Shown here piece after piece: positions 1-11,520 of a stretch of 64,000 bases of DNA (its first letter is position 1; every line of letters begins with the position of its first letter). Position numbers and translations under genes: made by a program. The DNA is from Siphlonurus alternatus (lineage: Eukaryota; Arthropoda; Insecta; Ephemeroptera; Siphlonuridae). The stretch spans positions 34,071,351 through 34,135,350 of the forward strand of contig OX463782.1 in the NCBI GenBank assembly GCA_949825025.1. Direction: 5' to 3'. The notes under the pieces are model-generated. The model was not told the DNA's origin. It worked only from the letters and a program-made list of their open reading frames with translations, and did no database searches.

Positions 1-586
1 TTTGAGAAGGAGGCTGTAGTGTCACGTTTCAAAATAGATAAATAGATATAATATCCCTACCGTATTGTAGAAAACATTATATGAACTATAATCTAATCAG
101 CATTCAGAATTAATTATCTTCTTAATTGGCACACAATACAATTCATTTGATCTCTTACTAAATTTAAACATTTAATATGCGTGTATGTATTGCAGTGATA
201 TATATTTCTTGCTGGAAATAATGACATTATTTATCATTCACGTTGAGGGAAATTTTAGTGGCAGTTTAGCTTAAGAATATTTATTTATTTAGAACAAGTA
301 GTACTGTACTGTATGCAGTACTTTGCAAGTCTTGCTGTATCTTATTAAGTTGAATGAATCCCTCTCGAGTACATTAAGTACATCATCCTTTTTACCAATG
401 ACAGCTTTTAAAATGTGACTGCAAAGCTTCAAAACCCAATCAAATTATATAAAAATTTAAATTATATTTTTACACAAAATTTAAAAGCCATGAATAATTA
501 CAATACAGTATTTAGGTAACTCTGCAGACAGCCCCAGAGCTGCAATTTTCTTGTTAAAAACAAACAAGAAGCTCTTCTGTGTCCAT

Positions 587-645
587 CGTTACTGATGTAG
601 AGTGTCTGTGTGTCCGTCGTTACTGATGTAGAGTGTCTGTGTGTC
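587..645 (+). repeat. 31-bp tandem duplication next to the exon 1 acceptor
   Basis: Two near-identical copies of CGTTACTGATGTAGAGTGTC followed by TGTGTGTC lie at 587-614 and 618-645, with a period of 31 bp. The second copy runs straight into CGCAG at the exon 1 boundary, while the equivalent place after the first copy reads CGTCG, so only the second makes an AG acceptor. Confidence 0.85.
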
Positions 646-650
646 CGCAG

Positions 651-773
651 ATGGAAAACTCTGCCTATGCTCCAAGCTCGCAATTACCGCCACCAGCAGC
701 CCTGGTTGTTTTCTCCCAGGCAGGGGGAGGCCTTTCTGAGGCCCTGAGGATGCAGAGGCCCTTTAACCCACAG
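651..773 (+). CDS. Exon 1 of a putative transcriptional regulator (partial gene model)
   Basis: Seen: an open frame of exactly 41 codons begins with ATG right after a splice-acceptor-like stretch ending CCGCAG and stops at a CAG|GTGAGG donor. It encodes Pro/Ala/Ser-rich sequence (SSQLPPPAALVVF) and ends RMQRPFNPQ. The segment is much richer in GC than the surrounding AT-rich DNA. The ATG could be the true start or an internal Met of an exon spliced from further upstream, because the AG before it is a credible acceptor. The frame ends in phase 0, which matches the exon at 1202. The family is not recognised. Disordered, Pro-rich composition suggests the N-terminal part of a nuclear regulator (inference). 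Confidence 0.72.
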
Positions 774-1201
774 GTGAGGCCGTTACATTGTTCCCAGGCT
801 TGCTAAATGAATCTTGAGAACTTAAAAATGTTTCTTGTCAGTTTCGTAGAACAGACAATAATGTATACAGTTAAACAAAATGTTAAGTAATATATATTTT
901 AATAATAAACAAAGTAGGTTTTGTGAAATCAAAGATTTAAAATGTTGTGTTTCATCTATAGCCATAAATACTATACAATGAAAATGTTAGTTATATTCAA
1001 AAATAATATTGATTAATTCCACTCAAATTTTGTGTCTGTATTAGATTTTAAAAAAAAATTGTATTTTATTATTATATTATCTTAAATTTTAGAGTACTTT
1101 ACTGCTTTTAATTCACGTTTCAATCCAAACAGTCATAATACTCCCTTATTATCATAAATTGTAATACGTCAGATATTAATTTTTACATCGTTATGTTCCA
1201 G
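774..1201 (+). other. Intron 1 (phase 0), AT-rich
   Basis: The intron has GTGAGG at the 5' end and TTATGTTCCAG at the 3' end, and it is 428 bp long. It is strongly AT-rich and contains no coding exon, RNA gene or recognisable repeat. Confidence 0.7.
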
Positions 1202-1571
1202 ATACCTGAAAGTAAAGAACTCCACTTACCGTTCTCAAGTTCTGGTTTTGGCTACCCCGCCCATCTACTACATCATTTACAACCCCAACATTTTCTCCAT
1301 CCAGCGTTAGACCCACGGATAACGTTTGGCTCACAGGGCGCGTTCCGCCCCCTCAGTGCGTTTGCACCCCCCGCGGCCAAGAGTCTCAAAGAGGAGGCTT
1401 CTTGCTCGCGACTTTTCTCTCCAGCCAGTGAGGTGCTGCGAGAAAGCTCCCCCGAACTTTCCGCCTCTCCCCCCGAACATCGTGACGAGAGCATGAGTGC
1501 CGAAGAGGCCGCAAGGGCCGACACCCCAGGCTCCGAAAGGTCAACACCCGAGGAAGGACGAGGCTTCAGAC
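1202..1571 (+). CDS. Exon 2 of the same putative transcriptional regulator
   Basis: Seen: 123 codons plus one base between the acceptor TTCCAG and the donor C|GTGAGT. Model residues 42-164 begin IPESKELHLPF, then a His/Leu/Pro stretch (HLLHHLQPQHFLHPALDP), a Phe/Gly/Pro region (GSQGAFRPLSAFAPP), and an acidic Ser/Pro/Glu stretch over the last 60 residues that looks disordered and open to phosphorylation. There is no zinc finger, homeodomain or other folded DNA-binding domain here. The phase-0 start fits exon 1 and the phase-1 end fits the exon at 35931. The GC-rich codons contrast sharply with the intron DNA. Likely an activation or repression region of a developmental transcription factor or cofactor; the family is not identified. 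Confidence 0.82.
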
Positions 1572-2892
1572 GTGAGTACCCTGGGAGGAGTGTCGTCAAG
1601 ATTATTTTGGGGGGTTGACGTAGACGTTGTGTGAAAATACTACACGGATTCTGATGGATTTATTGAGTATAGCGTCGGTTATTTTAGGAGAAGTACTTGG
1701 GAAGGAGTGTAGTGTCGTCAAGACTATATTGAGGCAGTGGTGTAGTCGGGGGGTATACGTCATATACCTTCTGATTGAGAACTACTCACAGTGTATACCC
1801 TCTGAAAAAATAAGTTACATGTATTTAGATAGACAGAGTATAATGCTAATATTAATGCTAACGTCATCAGCGAATACCTTCAGGTTAAAAAGTATCCTCA
1901 CTGAAAATTTTATACGACTACATCACTGTTTTGGGGGCCTAGTTCTGTGAATGCCACACAGAATCTGATGGATATATCGCGTGTAGCATCTGTTATTTAA
2001 GGAGAAATTCTGCAGTAAAATTTCTAGTTATTACATAGTATCGCTTTGTAAAGAGCTACAATTTTACGTATGAGAACAACTTATCGCTGTTCCAAGTAAT
2101 CATTACTTTGTACAGCTGGTTAAAGCAGTTGCTTCGTTATGGAGTACTATACCGAGCAATTTTTTGGTTGTACTTGTATTGTAGCCATTGTATAATCCTG
2201 CATAAAATCTGCTGATCAATGAATTGTGTTCTAAATATCTGAAATATTCTTTTTATTGATGTTGTGATTTGTAGACGCTGCATTTTAACAAAATTAAACC
2301 AGGTACTATGATTTTTTTTGAGTTTTGAAATGTACTGTATGATCTATGGTACATTATTTTTATTCATCACATTACAAACCAAATTTTAAATGCTGTAAGT
2401 AGTCTGAATGTGCTATGAATCCTTACTAAGTTATACAAAAATTATTACTTAACCAGGCAACCACTGTAGTTTTTTTAAAGTGATTATTTATTTAGTGCGA
2501 AAAGGTAAAATATTAGTTATAACAATTGAATTGAGTTAATTTAATTTTCACTTCTGTCATTAATCAAAGTTGCCAAGAATTTAGAATTAATTAAGCATAG
2601 AATTTAAGGAATTTTAATACTGTAATTAATATTTAAATCACAATTTTGTACCTATACACTCTGCTGCGAAATTCGTTTTTTTTTTTTTTCCCCTATTTTA
2701 TAATTATTATGAACTTGTGCATAATAATTGTAATGAGTATGTACATAATTTAATCGTCTTACTACAAACCCTATACTAGAGTTGACAAGCTGTCTCGAGT
2801 CAATTATAAAAAAAATATTAATAAAATTTAATTGTTAGTAATATAATTAGAACTGCGTGAAATACATTATAGTTTTTCTCTAAACAATACAA

Positions 2893-3065
2893 CCTTATGA
2901 AAGCAAAAGTTTGGCGCGACATTTGCGGCTCGTTCGAGCGAAAAGTCCCGCGACTCCGTACCTTCACTCGTCGCTCCGAACATCTCGAACCCTCGCGATC
3001 TACCTGCGTACCTTGATGGTATAATTTAACCGCCAAAACCTTGTTCCCTGGCTTCGCAAGCTTCT
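2893..3065. promoter_or_regulatory. GC-rich island in intron 2, candidate regulatory element
   Basis: A CpG-containing, non-repetitive stretch (TTTGGCGCGACATTTGCGGC and onward) within very AT-rich intron sequence. No ORF with exon signals covers it. A conserved regulatory element is a guess from composition. Confidence 0.25.
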
Positions 3066-4048
3066 GTATTCTTCTGTGTTTTAGACTGATAAATTTAATT
3101 AGGACGGAACTTACTGCTGCAAATATATTATTAATTATTGTACGTATAGTGTAGGGTGCTGCAATGAATGTGTTTTTTATCAATATATAAATTTTTATGT
3201 TATAATTATATGCTGTCATTTTAGTATTGCAACGTAATTTACAATAAAATTGATTAGCTAATCGAAACGATCCGATGATCAAACTGTGATCATCATTGCC
3301 GCAGAAAGAACATTTTTTTTTTTTTTTTTTATGGAAGTTTCGCCTTCTTTCTCTCATCTGATTAGATTCAAAATCTCGTCTAAGATTTTGTTATTGTTCT
3401 AATTACCTATTGTCGATCAAATATTATAGGAAGCGATTTTAAGGAGATTTTTTTTTTTTAAGAAGCGTTTTTCTAATCTGTTACCTGCATATAGTATGAA
3501 AAACGCCTTTTAAAAATTGCTCCCATATAGTTTAATTATTATACGAAAAATGCTTATTGATTCGCTTTTTTCCTGCATAGTTATCCATACTGTTATGAGC
3601 GTATAGTAATATTTTGAAAGCATGCAATAATGTATAAAATATTAATTTACTCAAAAATTGTCTACCCTTAATAAAAAAAAAATTAGGGAACTTCGATGTT
3701 GATCGTCCTAAGTGAAGTAATCGATATGAGATAGACGGGAAAATGACCCCACCGATCGCCGCAGGACTTGCCGGTGTAAGGTTACCGCGTGAACACGACG
3801 GGGCTCGAAGTTGCGTCACCAACACTCGACATTTTACACCTAGCACCGCTGACACCGCGCCATGTCGGTACATGCGACCTTGTCACCGTTTACTGCAAGA
3901 TAACACCTTTAATTTTCACCTGTGTGTATACATACAGGATATTAATTTAATGTAAGTCTTCAGAAATCTGTTAGTATCTGCAGAAGTAGTGGGGGTGGTT
4001 TTAAAATTCACCTTGATTATTTTTAATGGAATCATAGTAAAAGAAGTT

Positions 4049-4109
4049 CAGTAGCCAGTTCAATATACTCCTGACGATGAGCTGGCTGGATCTATTGAAC
4101 TGGTTACTG
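4049..4109. repeat. 17-bp inverted repeat
   Basis: CAGTAGCCAGTTCAATA at 4049-4065 pairs with TATTGAACTGGTTACTG at 4093-4109 with one mismatch. This makes a short hairpin just upstream of a family A element. Confidence 0.75.
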
Positions 4110-4130
4110 AGCTTTCTACGATGAATCTTA

Positions 4131-4184
4131 AGTCGGTATTACACGATACAGTTTTTCTAATTATTGTATCGTGTAATACCGGCT
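4131..4184. mobile_element. Family A MITE, minimal snap-back copy
   Basis: The 20-nt arms AGTCGGTATTACACGATACA (4131-4150) and TGTATCGTGTAATACCGGCT (4165-4184) are inverted with one mismatch around a 14-nt loop. The same terminal sequence recurs at 4939-5092 and, degenerate, at 41160-41185. Confidence 0.8.
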
Positions 4185-4190
4185 TTATGC

Positions 4191-4220
4191 AAAAAAAAAA
4201 TAAATAAATAAATAAAAAAT

Positions 4221-4290
<70 letters not shown>

Positions 4291-4291
4291 A
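4191..4291. repeat. (AAAT)n microsatellite with poly-A start
   Basis: A poly-A run of ten is followed by about 90 bp of AAAT repeats with A-length variants. It follows directly on the family A hairpin. Confidence 0.95.
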
Positions 4292-4938
4292 TTAGGGTGC
4301 ATTATGCTTTTTAGTCACCTTACTGACCGCTATGTATAATACTGCTATTATTTTAACTATAATTTTAGATATTGGTTGGTGTATGCTATTATGCTATAAT
4401 GTATAACATTGAACTGTATACTATGTTAAGTCCCATCGTTGTATCACAATAAGGCAGCAACAACTATTTTATAACATTAAAAATAAATTGTAAAAATTAC
4501 CATGTAATTAAATGAAAGATCCTTTATGTTCAGCTAATAATTATATTAACAATATAACCATTCTTCATAATTAATTTAATGCAATCAGCAATAAGCTCTT
4601 TTATAACGGACAAAGAACATGATTTTTTTTTTTACTGCCTGTAAAACTGCATAAAGAGCATACATAATAAAGTTAATTTAATTTTTTATCAAAGTATAAC
4701 TTTATTCATTCACATTCCGGTTGTTTATGACTGTCGAAAAGCTGACATCCATTAGCACCTTTGTAATGCCCGGCGTTGTCTCCTTGGCACGAACTTTTAG
4801 TGTGAACTTCTGAGTGCGAATGTCCGCCCTACCCTTCGTGGAAACCCGCTAATTGTCGATAAAATACCTGAGAGGTGGTGGAATTCATCGCGTTGCATAA
4901 GTGTTGGGTTTAATTACCTTGTATGAAAATTTTATCTT

Positions 4939-5092
4939 TAAGCCAGTATTACACGATACAATTTTTCTGATTATTGCCATACAATTTTTCCATACAAGAA
5001 AGTTTCAACTTTATTTGTTTGGATGGAGTTGAAATTTTCTTGCCAAGGAAAAATTGTTATTTGCAAAATTGTACCGTGTAATACCTGCCTTA
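4939..5092. mobile_element. Family A MITE, longer copy
   Basis: The left end TAAGCCAGTATTACACGATA (4939 onward) and the right end TACCGTGTAATACCTGCCTT are inverted. Inner arms also pair: CAAGAAAGTTTCAACT against AGTTGAAATTTTCTTG. There is no coding capacity. A degenerate fragment with TTGCAAGAAAAAATTGT and TACTGGCTT follows at 5106-5165. Confidence 0.8.
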
Positions 5093-5980
5093 TACAAAAA
5101 AAAATTAGATTTCTTGCAAGAAAAAATTGTATATTGCATATTAAGATTATTAAGTACTGGCTTTAGAGAGATTTAGCATCTTGACGAAATATATACGGAG
5201 ATTTTATCTTGCATATACATGATCGAAATATGTTTCAAATTAATGTATAATTATAGAGAATATTGTTATATATTGTATATATTTCTGCTTTTCCATGTTC
5301 TTGTTTAATTAGGTGAATAGACACTGTATAGTGATTTGGTTGTTTCTGCAGCCGTTTCTATTTGTCCCATAGGCTCACATGTTTCTATCTTTTATTGTAT
5401 TTTCAGCTTATAAAAGATTTAATAAATAAATAAAAAAAATCCGTATATAAACATTTTAAGATTTTTAATCATGCATTAATGATTAATCATTTTGAAAAAA
5501 AAATCGATGTAAGAGAGCACATTTTAGTATTATTTTTATTAAAATAGTGATTAAAACTTGTTATATTAGTCTATACTGCTTCTGTAATACAACGCCGCCC
5601 CGCCTCCTATCTCCAAACATTAATATCAGAACCGCGTCTCCCTCTATCACAAAGGCTCTCTCGCGGTTGCGGTTGCTTGCTAATTAATTAATCTTGTTGC
5701 GATCGTGGCCGCAAAGTGCGCGGCTAATTTCTCGCAGTCTGAACGCTTGACTTGCGGCCGCGTGAAGCGATACGACCGCAGAGAGGAATTTTTTACCGCG
5801 ACATCAGTTTGTCATCATATCGTCGACTTAGAATGTATTTTTGATAACTGCAAAGAATTGTATATTAGGAAAATTACTCAAAGGTGGATTTACATGAATA
5901 ATTTTCAGCACACGGCGTGGTGCGAATTATGCAGTCCACTGACGGCCATATTTAGCGAGTAAAAAAAAGTCGCAATTTAG

Positions 5981-6054
5981 CCGCAGCCAAGATTCTTTAA
6001 AGAACGAATCTTGGCTGCAGCATCCCCCGGCGAATTCTGCGTCATATGAATTCG
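5981..6054. repeat. Two adjacent hairpins
   Basis: CCGCAGCCAAGATTC (5981-5995) pairs with GAATCTTGGCTGCAG (6006-6020) with one mismatch. Next, GCGAATTC and GAATTCGC form a second hairpin. Together they look like the remnant of a GC-richer MITE covering part of 5600-6110. Confidence 0.6.
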
Positions 6055-6424
6055 CAGCTTGTGTCCCTAAAATTTCGTCTCATTACGCCATTGGTTAATG
6101 TGAATCCGCCTTTATGTCTATAGTTATTAAGGATCATATTCGTATCAATTTGTAAAAATACCCGGGCCTGAAATTCTTGTTTGATTAATTAGGCCCTGAA
6201 TGTAGGCAACTTGTTCTACACCAATGTTATTCTTATGGGGAACTTTAATGCCAGGGTTATTATTTTCAGATGAAATCTGTGAATTACTGCATGCAAATAA
6301 GGGAATCTTCTCTTATTGAATAAGTTTTTAATATAATTTACCAATTTTATCATGTACAGATTAGTTTGTGAAGCACGCGGGGGTGGTACAGTAATTTTGA
6401 TTACATTGAAGTTACATATATTAT

Positions 6425-6615
6425 TGTAATCGTCCCTCGTCCGTATGAGCTATCTGCTATTGCAGGTGCATAATTACAACAATGAGCTTAATTTTATAAC
6501 TATTTACAGCTCTTATTTGCTCTTGCCTGAAACCTGAAATAGCAGAGATACTCGTCATTGTTGGAAACGAGATTGTGGTAGCAAATATAGCTCATTATTG
6601 CGGATGAAGGACTGT
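6425..6615. mobile_element. Family B MITE, diverged copy
   Basis: TGAGCTATCTGCTATTGCAG near the left, and CTGAAATAGCAGAGATACTC plus TAGCTCATTATTGCGGAT near the right, match the inverted arms of the cleaner copies at 19043-19178 and 42780-42964. Confidence 0.7.
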
Positions 6616-6839
6616 ATTGTTCTTTTGAAAACATGTTCAAAATATAGTGATATAAAAATTGTGTGTTTTTTGAATCCATGGTCCAGACTTCTTAATTTTT
6701 TTGCATGTCCAGATTTTCGTTATTTGTATATAATTATATAAATATTAATTTAACAAATTTAGTGTGAGGCATAATATTTTCAAATAATTTCGGCTCTGAA
6801 ACAGCTGCTACATAGACCTCAGTATCGCTACAAGACGAG

Positions 6840-7015
6840 AGAACTAGCTAATCTTACAACACATACGGAGGGTTAGATACGGGCGACAGGTGGATCTTGT
6901 CCCGGCCAGAGCGACCGCTCTCGCCGCCAACTTTTACTGCCGCGCTCCGTGATTATTTTTCCAACACTTCCATCGTGTGTGTCCCGTATAATGTCCTCGT
7001 AAACCAAGTCGTGCC
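6840..7015. promoter_or_regulatory. GC-rich island in intron 2, candidate regulatory element
   Basis: A non-repetitive GC-rich stretch (TTGTCCCGGCCAGAGCGACC and onward) with no ORF and no resemblance to the repeat families here. A role as an enhancer is inference from composition and position. Confidence 0.25.
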
Positions 7016-7239
7016 TACAGTACACCAAATGTAAGCTTGTTCCTTGTTCCGGTTATATCTGATGATTCTAGTTCATGTAATTTGTGTGATGATGGTATAA
7101 CACATGCAGGCTATTGATGCTAACATTTATGTTAGGGAAAGTAAATACATGCATCTAAAGGTAATCTATCATGCTTTTGTTTGTATTCCATCTTTAAAAT
7201 TCATATTCGTTTTTTGGACTTAAGTTTTGAAAAGTTTGA

Positions 7240-7550
7240 GGATGAATATTAGTTGATTGATATCTCGCAATCGTTGCACCTGATTCACTTGAATGCAATA
7301 ACACTTGCAGGGGACTTTGAACTCGCTATGGCATCAATGTAGGTGGCATAGCATAGCATACAAATTTTTATCTTATATAATACTGAGGTAGAAATTTAAC
7401 ATTGACCTTATGAACGGAAACCGGAAATGAAGCTGTTATGAGAAAACTGCCAGATTTAATTTGCTCAAACCATAATAATTTTAGAATATCATTGATTTTT
7501 TTTTTAAATTTCATTCGATTCCGTCGTACAAAAATATTTTAAGTTTCATC
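7240..7550. mobile_element. Family F element, decayed copy
   Basis: It shares blocks in the same order with 13339-13672: TTGATTGATATCTCG, a TTTAACATTGACCTTATG block, ACGGAAACCGGAAATG, a GCTCAAACCATAA block, and TTTCATTCGATTCCGTC. There is no long ORF. This copy stands alone, whereas the second copy is nested in a family E element. Confidence 0.75.
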
Positions 7551-8049
7551 GTTAATGTATTTCTGCAAATTTATTAGTATTTCCGGCAATTGAGATGATC
7601 TCACTGTAACCATCACTCCTCAACGAGAATAGCTTTCATAAAGTAAACAAATGACTGAAAGGGGGCGTTGGTTTACATTAAGTTGATTCGTATAACAATA
7701 GCACTTGGCTACGTTTGTTTTAGTAGGAGAAAAACGCTTTGAACAGTTTTGCTAAAGTGGCGCTTCCACACGTAAATCACAAGTGTTTAAAAAAGAAGTC
7801 ATTTAATACTCAAAGGATGTACCAAGGATGTTGTTGGTATTTTGTTACTATACTTGTATGAACAGGTTTGAGAAAATTATTGAACTTGCATTAGCACTTG
7901 ACTACAAAACCAAATGTAATAAATACTTTTTTTTTATTTCACTTTGCAACAGGTATAGTCAGTATCATTAATGTCGGTAATAAGTTTTATCTTAATGATA
8001 ATTAGAACGATCTTGTTTCTTGACAATAGATCAGGTTTATTGTAATGTA

Positions 8050-8115
8050 TAGGACTAGTGTACATTTGTGGGCCAAACCAGGGGTTCGAAGCCTGCATGG
8101 CTGCAACTTCTTTTA
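8050..8115 (+). other. tRNA-like fragment with B-box, possible SINE remnant
   Basis: GGGGTTCGAAGCCTGCATGG contains a pol III B-box-like GGTTCGAAGCC, preceded by GGACTAGTGTACA. No complete cloverleaf can be drawn, so this is at most a decayed tRNA or SINE head. Confidence 0.35.
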
Positions 8116-8837
8116 TATTTGAAAATTCATATTAGTATTCATATAATGTGAAAATAAAGGTGACGAAAAAATACTATTGAAGTTTCAAAGTTTTAAGTAA
8201 CGTCATACAAACTGGAGAATTAAGTACAGCGTGGTTTTACTGCATATTTAAATATAAAATTCATTATAATTATTATTCTTGCAAATGCTTTGAAGAAAAG
8301 TTAGCAATTGACTGCAATTTAATGAATAAATAATAATAAAAAAATATCATCGATCGGTTTCATGCAATCGTACACTCCATTCAAGGGTGGATGTTTTCAT
8401 GGTCCATGGAGGTGAATGTTTTTCAAAAGACGTTTTTCTTAAGACGGAAGCTATAATATGCTTTTGGGTGCTTATATTATACACCTCTGAAAACTGTAAA
8501 ACGATACATTTTGAAATATATAGACAAATCTGGAATTAACTCGATTAGCAAATAAAGCTGCAGAGGTTACGGTCGTGAAGTGTCATGGGGTGGATATATT
8601 TGTCCAATTGTAATTAGATTTGTAAGAGTGTTGAGTCAAATTAATTAATTATATTGCTAATTTCTTAAAATTCCACAATACTGCCGAAAGTGCATGGATG
8701 TTTTCCATATGCAGCATTTTAATTAAAGATCGCATGACACAAATTCTTATTATTTATATAAAAATTGTCACTAAATAAATATTAAAATAATAAAAATTGT
8801 TACTCCAAATAAATATAAAAATATAAATTAAAAGTAC

Positions 8838-9045
8838 TTCCGGTTCCTTCCGGCTGCAGTTGTTTTACGTTTGTTGACCTGTAACCATAGCGACGGTGGC
8901 CGCCCGGTGTCTCGGTGTTGGTTACCGTCAATTGAACGTGTCGCGCCGCACACCGCGCGGAAAACGATACGCGTTAATTTCTCGATATGTTGTCTGTGTG
9001 ACAGCCTCCTCGTACTGCAGCACACGCATGACCGGATTAATTTCA
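8838..9045. promoter_or_regulatory. GC-rich island in intron 2
   Basis: A CpG-bearing unique stretch (GACGGTGGCCGCCCGGTGTC and onward). Both strands have short open frames of 60-100 codons, but no paired splice sites fit the gene model. It could be a conserved noncoding element. Confidence 0.25.
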
Positions 9046-9389
9046 TCGTGTGAAAATGTGTACTCGTACTCATAACTTGCAGATCGTCGCGTGTTGTATA
9101 TAATTGAACCGTGGAGGTACTAATCTTATCAAGTATCAATGTTATGAATATGGAATTAATGATATTGCATCATTGGCAAGTAAAGATCATGTTTAGACTT
9201 TGCTTTATATACATATGCCATATGCTATAGAAAATATAAAATTAAGCATTGAATTGCATAGATGAGGTCTAAATTTTTTTTTTATTATTCTTTATTATAT
9301 GATCAAACCCTAACTGGGTACTTCTACCATAACACCCTGAAATAGGAATTCTAGAATGCTATGCTTCTACTTACTAATTACTCACTAAG

Positions 9390-9725
9390 TTTGAACCCCG
9401 AACCTTCCGAAACCCTAACTTAGCGTTTCGCGGGCTCTTCCGGAACGGGGGCGGTCACGGCCTTGCAATCCATCCCGGCATTTGACTGCGACTGAGGGAA
9501 ACGTGGAAACCTCAGCCAGGATGGCCTCTTCAGCTTTTGTCAATGAATGGTCCAAAGCCAGGGGAACCACATTTAGTGGAAAACCGCAACGATTTACCCC
9601 TGGGTGTGGGAAACGTAGTTTTTGTTGAAAATAGTCACCCATCCAACTACTAACCACGCTCGGCGTTGCTTGCATGACTTCGGTGATCTGACGAGACCCG
9701 GTCAAGCGCACTGCGCCACACACCC
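9390..9725 (-). mobile_element. SINE3-type retroposon with a 5S rRNA-derived head
   Basis: On the minus strand, about 9723 down to 9640 reads as the internal promoter half of a 5S rRNA gene: GTCTCGTCAGATCACCGAAG, then TCATGCAAGCAACGCCGAGC, then AGTAGTTGGATGGGTGAC. This closely follows the conserved eukaryotic 5S sequence. Downstream lie the body and a core block CCATCCTGGCTGAGGTTTCC that is also present in the tRNA-type SINEs at 21034 and 36302. The 102-codon frame on this strand is an accident of the SINE. Confidence 0.88.
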
Positions 9726-11039
9726 GAACTTTAAGCCAGGATTAAGCATCATATATTATACAATGTGAAAGTAATTAACTTGCGACAATCAAACATAGAA
9801 AAAAAAAAAAAAAGCCAGTTCTCTGTGATGTTGTGGTTTAATTGCTCGCTTGAAACTACAAATTACAGTATATATCTATATAAAAAGATATGCACTCGAT
9901 CATAAATAAAAATATTTCACAATACATTATACCTAATCTTCTATGGAGTTATATCAGGAAAAGCGTCTCAGATCGCGGGAGACGATTCGAGATGTTTCTC
10001 CTGAAAGTTTTACCTCCCTCGTACATCATAATTGTAGTATTCATCTCGATATTTTTACTCTCAAATAACTTCCTTCAAACGTATGCAATTTGTACTTGAA
10101 ACTTTAAACGTCATGAGTTTTAATTTTATAGCCACTAACTACACTCCCCGCACGTGTACACGAGACCTGCCTCGACTTACTGATGTAACGAGCATGGGCC
10201 GTTTAATTTGATTTAGTCGACATTAACCATAACTCGAAACAACCCCCTCGTATGACCGCTCCAAGTACAGTCGCCGGCAAACATGTTGTCATTGAGCTGA
10301 TGCAGCCCTCAAATTATAATATTCTGTATCTCAAAGTATTTAATTGAATTTATTTAATGTATTGTCTTTGGGTCTGCGGACCAAGCAGTCATTGCCCGTA
10401 AAATCTAGGCTTGGATTGGGAAGCTATAGGAGCCAGTCAGGGTCATATATCATTACAGGCAGCAGGGGCAACCTGGAAGGGGGTCTGAGGCCACTTTTTG
10501 TATGCTCTCTGTGTTAAAAAGTTGAGGGGACAGTCTGGGATCCCTGACCCAGTCTTATAGCAAGTCCGAGCCTAAATGTAAATGTATCCATAAATATCAT
10601 CTATATAGTTGCACTAAATCCTGTTACAGAATTAGCTGACAACGTTCATTTGTTGTTAAATGATGAATATGTAAAGTAAATGCACTTTTTACATTTGATT
10701 TTCTTATGTATTAATAAGCTCGTTTATTGCATCATACGCATTAATAACAGGACAGAGATGCTAAAAATAATATAAAAACATCGATCAGTAAACAGTGCCG
10801 AATGTTATTTTCTTTCTAAAATAAAATCAGGGACAAGGGACTGTTTCTTGGGGTCAGAACCATCCCTTTTGTGGGATCCATGCAGCTGCAAGGGCAAAAC
10901 ACATAAGAAGTTGTTGAGTCTTGCGTCAATGATAAAACTCCTCCCTATAACCAATTAACTACCCTCGCTCCTCCTTACAACACTATACCCCCGTGTCAAT
11001 TTAGTGTTTATTGCACCTGGATTATCTGCATAAATCGGT

Positions 11040-11190
11040 AGGTAATCAATGACGCTACGTTTGGTGATTCCGGGAGCGTGTGTGGCGGCTGCAGCTCGTA
11101 AAGTCTGATGAGCCGCGCTACGTGACGAGCGAGGTGATAGCGCGGGGTAATCGGTGGCGAGCTGTCGTCTGAGACGAGCCTGGAATGAGA
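11040..11190. promoter_or_regulatory. GC-rich island in intron 2
   Basis: A unique GC-rich stretch (GCGTGTGTGGCGGCTGCAGC and onward) with several CpGs and no supported exon. Candidate cis-regulatory element only. Confidence 0.25.
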
Positions 11191-11422
11191 AAAACATGCG
11201 GGCCAGATTAGAGCAAAAGTTGGTCTTTCAGAGCAAATAAGAGGCTCTAAGTCAAGCTATATATCGGGGCTTTCATGGACATAATATGATATTTTTCGTC
11301 AAATTTTATATTTATTAGAATTTTGATTGTCATTTAAAAGAATATGATGAATAATCGTTTTATGTATATTGTTTTTTTTTTTACCTCAAATCTTAAATTC
11401 AATATATCATACACAATATAGG

Positions 11423-11520
11423 TCTACACTTTCTAGTCCCAATGGACCTTATGTCCAAGTGCATAAGGACCATTCGGTGTAGAAAGTTTACTCTGGACAG
11501 GCCCGAGTTTACGAACAGAC
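11423..11520. mobile_element. Family C MITE, left-truncated copy
   Basis: TCTACACTTTCTAGTCCCAA and ATAAGGACCATTCGGTGTAG are inverted arms, followed by GAGTTTACGAACAGAC. The sequence is a diverged version of the perfect palindrome at 11926-12048. Confidence 0.8.

Noticed and set aside
2818..3357. 179-codon minus-strand frame
   Set aside because: Lys/Arg/Ile-rich start from poly-T, no conserved motif, no promoter or splice evidence. The GC-rich portion is treated as a candidate noncoding island.
9415..9723. 102-codon minus-strand frame (and its counterpart at 48238-48498)
   Set aside because: Lies wholly in the 5S-derived SINE and includes the 5S rRNA head.
9640..9723. A true 5S rRNA gene
   Set aside because: Only the internal promoter part is 5S-like, it has substitutions, and it continues into a SINE body in place of the 5S 3' end.
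10390..10580. Possible transposon bounded by AATCTAGGCTTGGAT and GTCCGAGCCTAAAT
   Set aside because: The inverted similarity is short and the interior has no second copy in the window.
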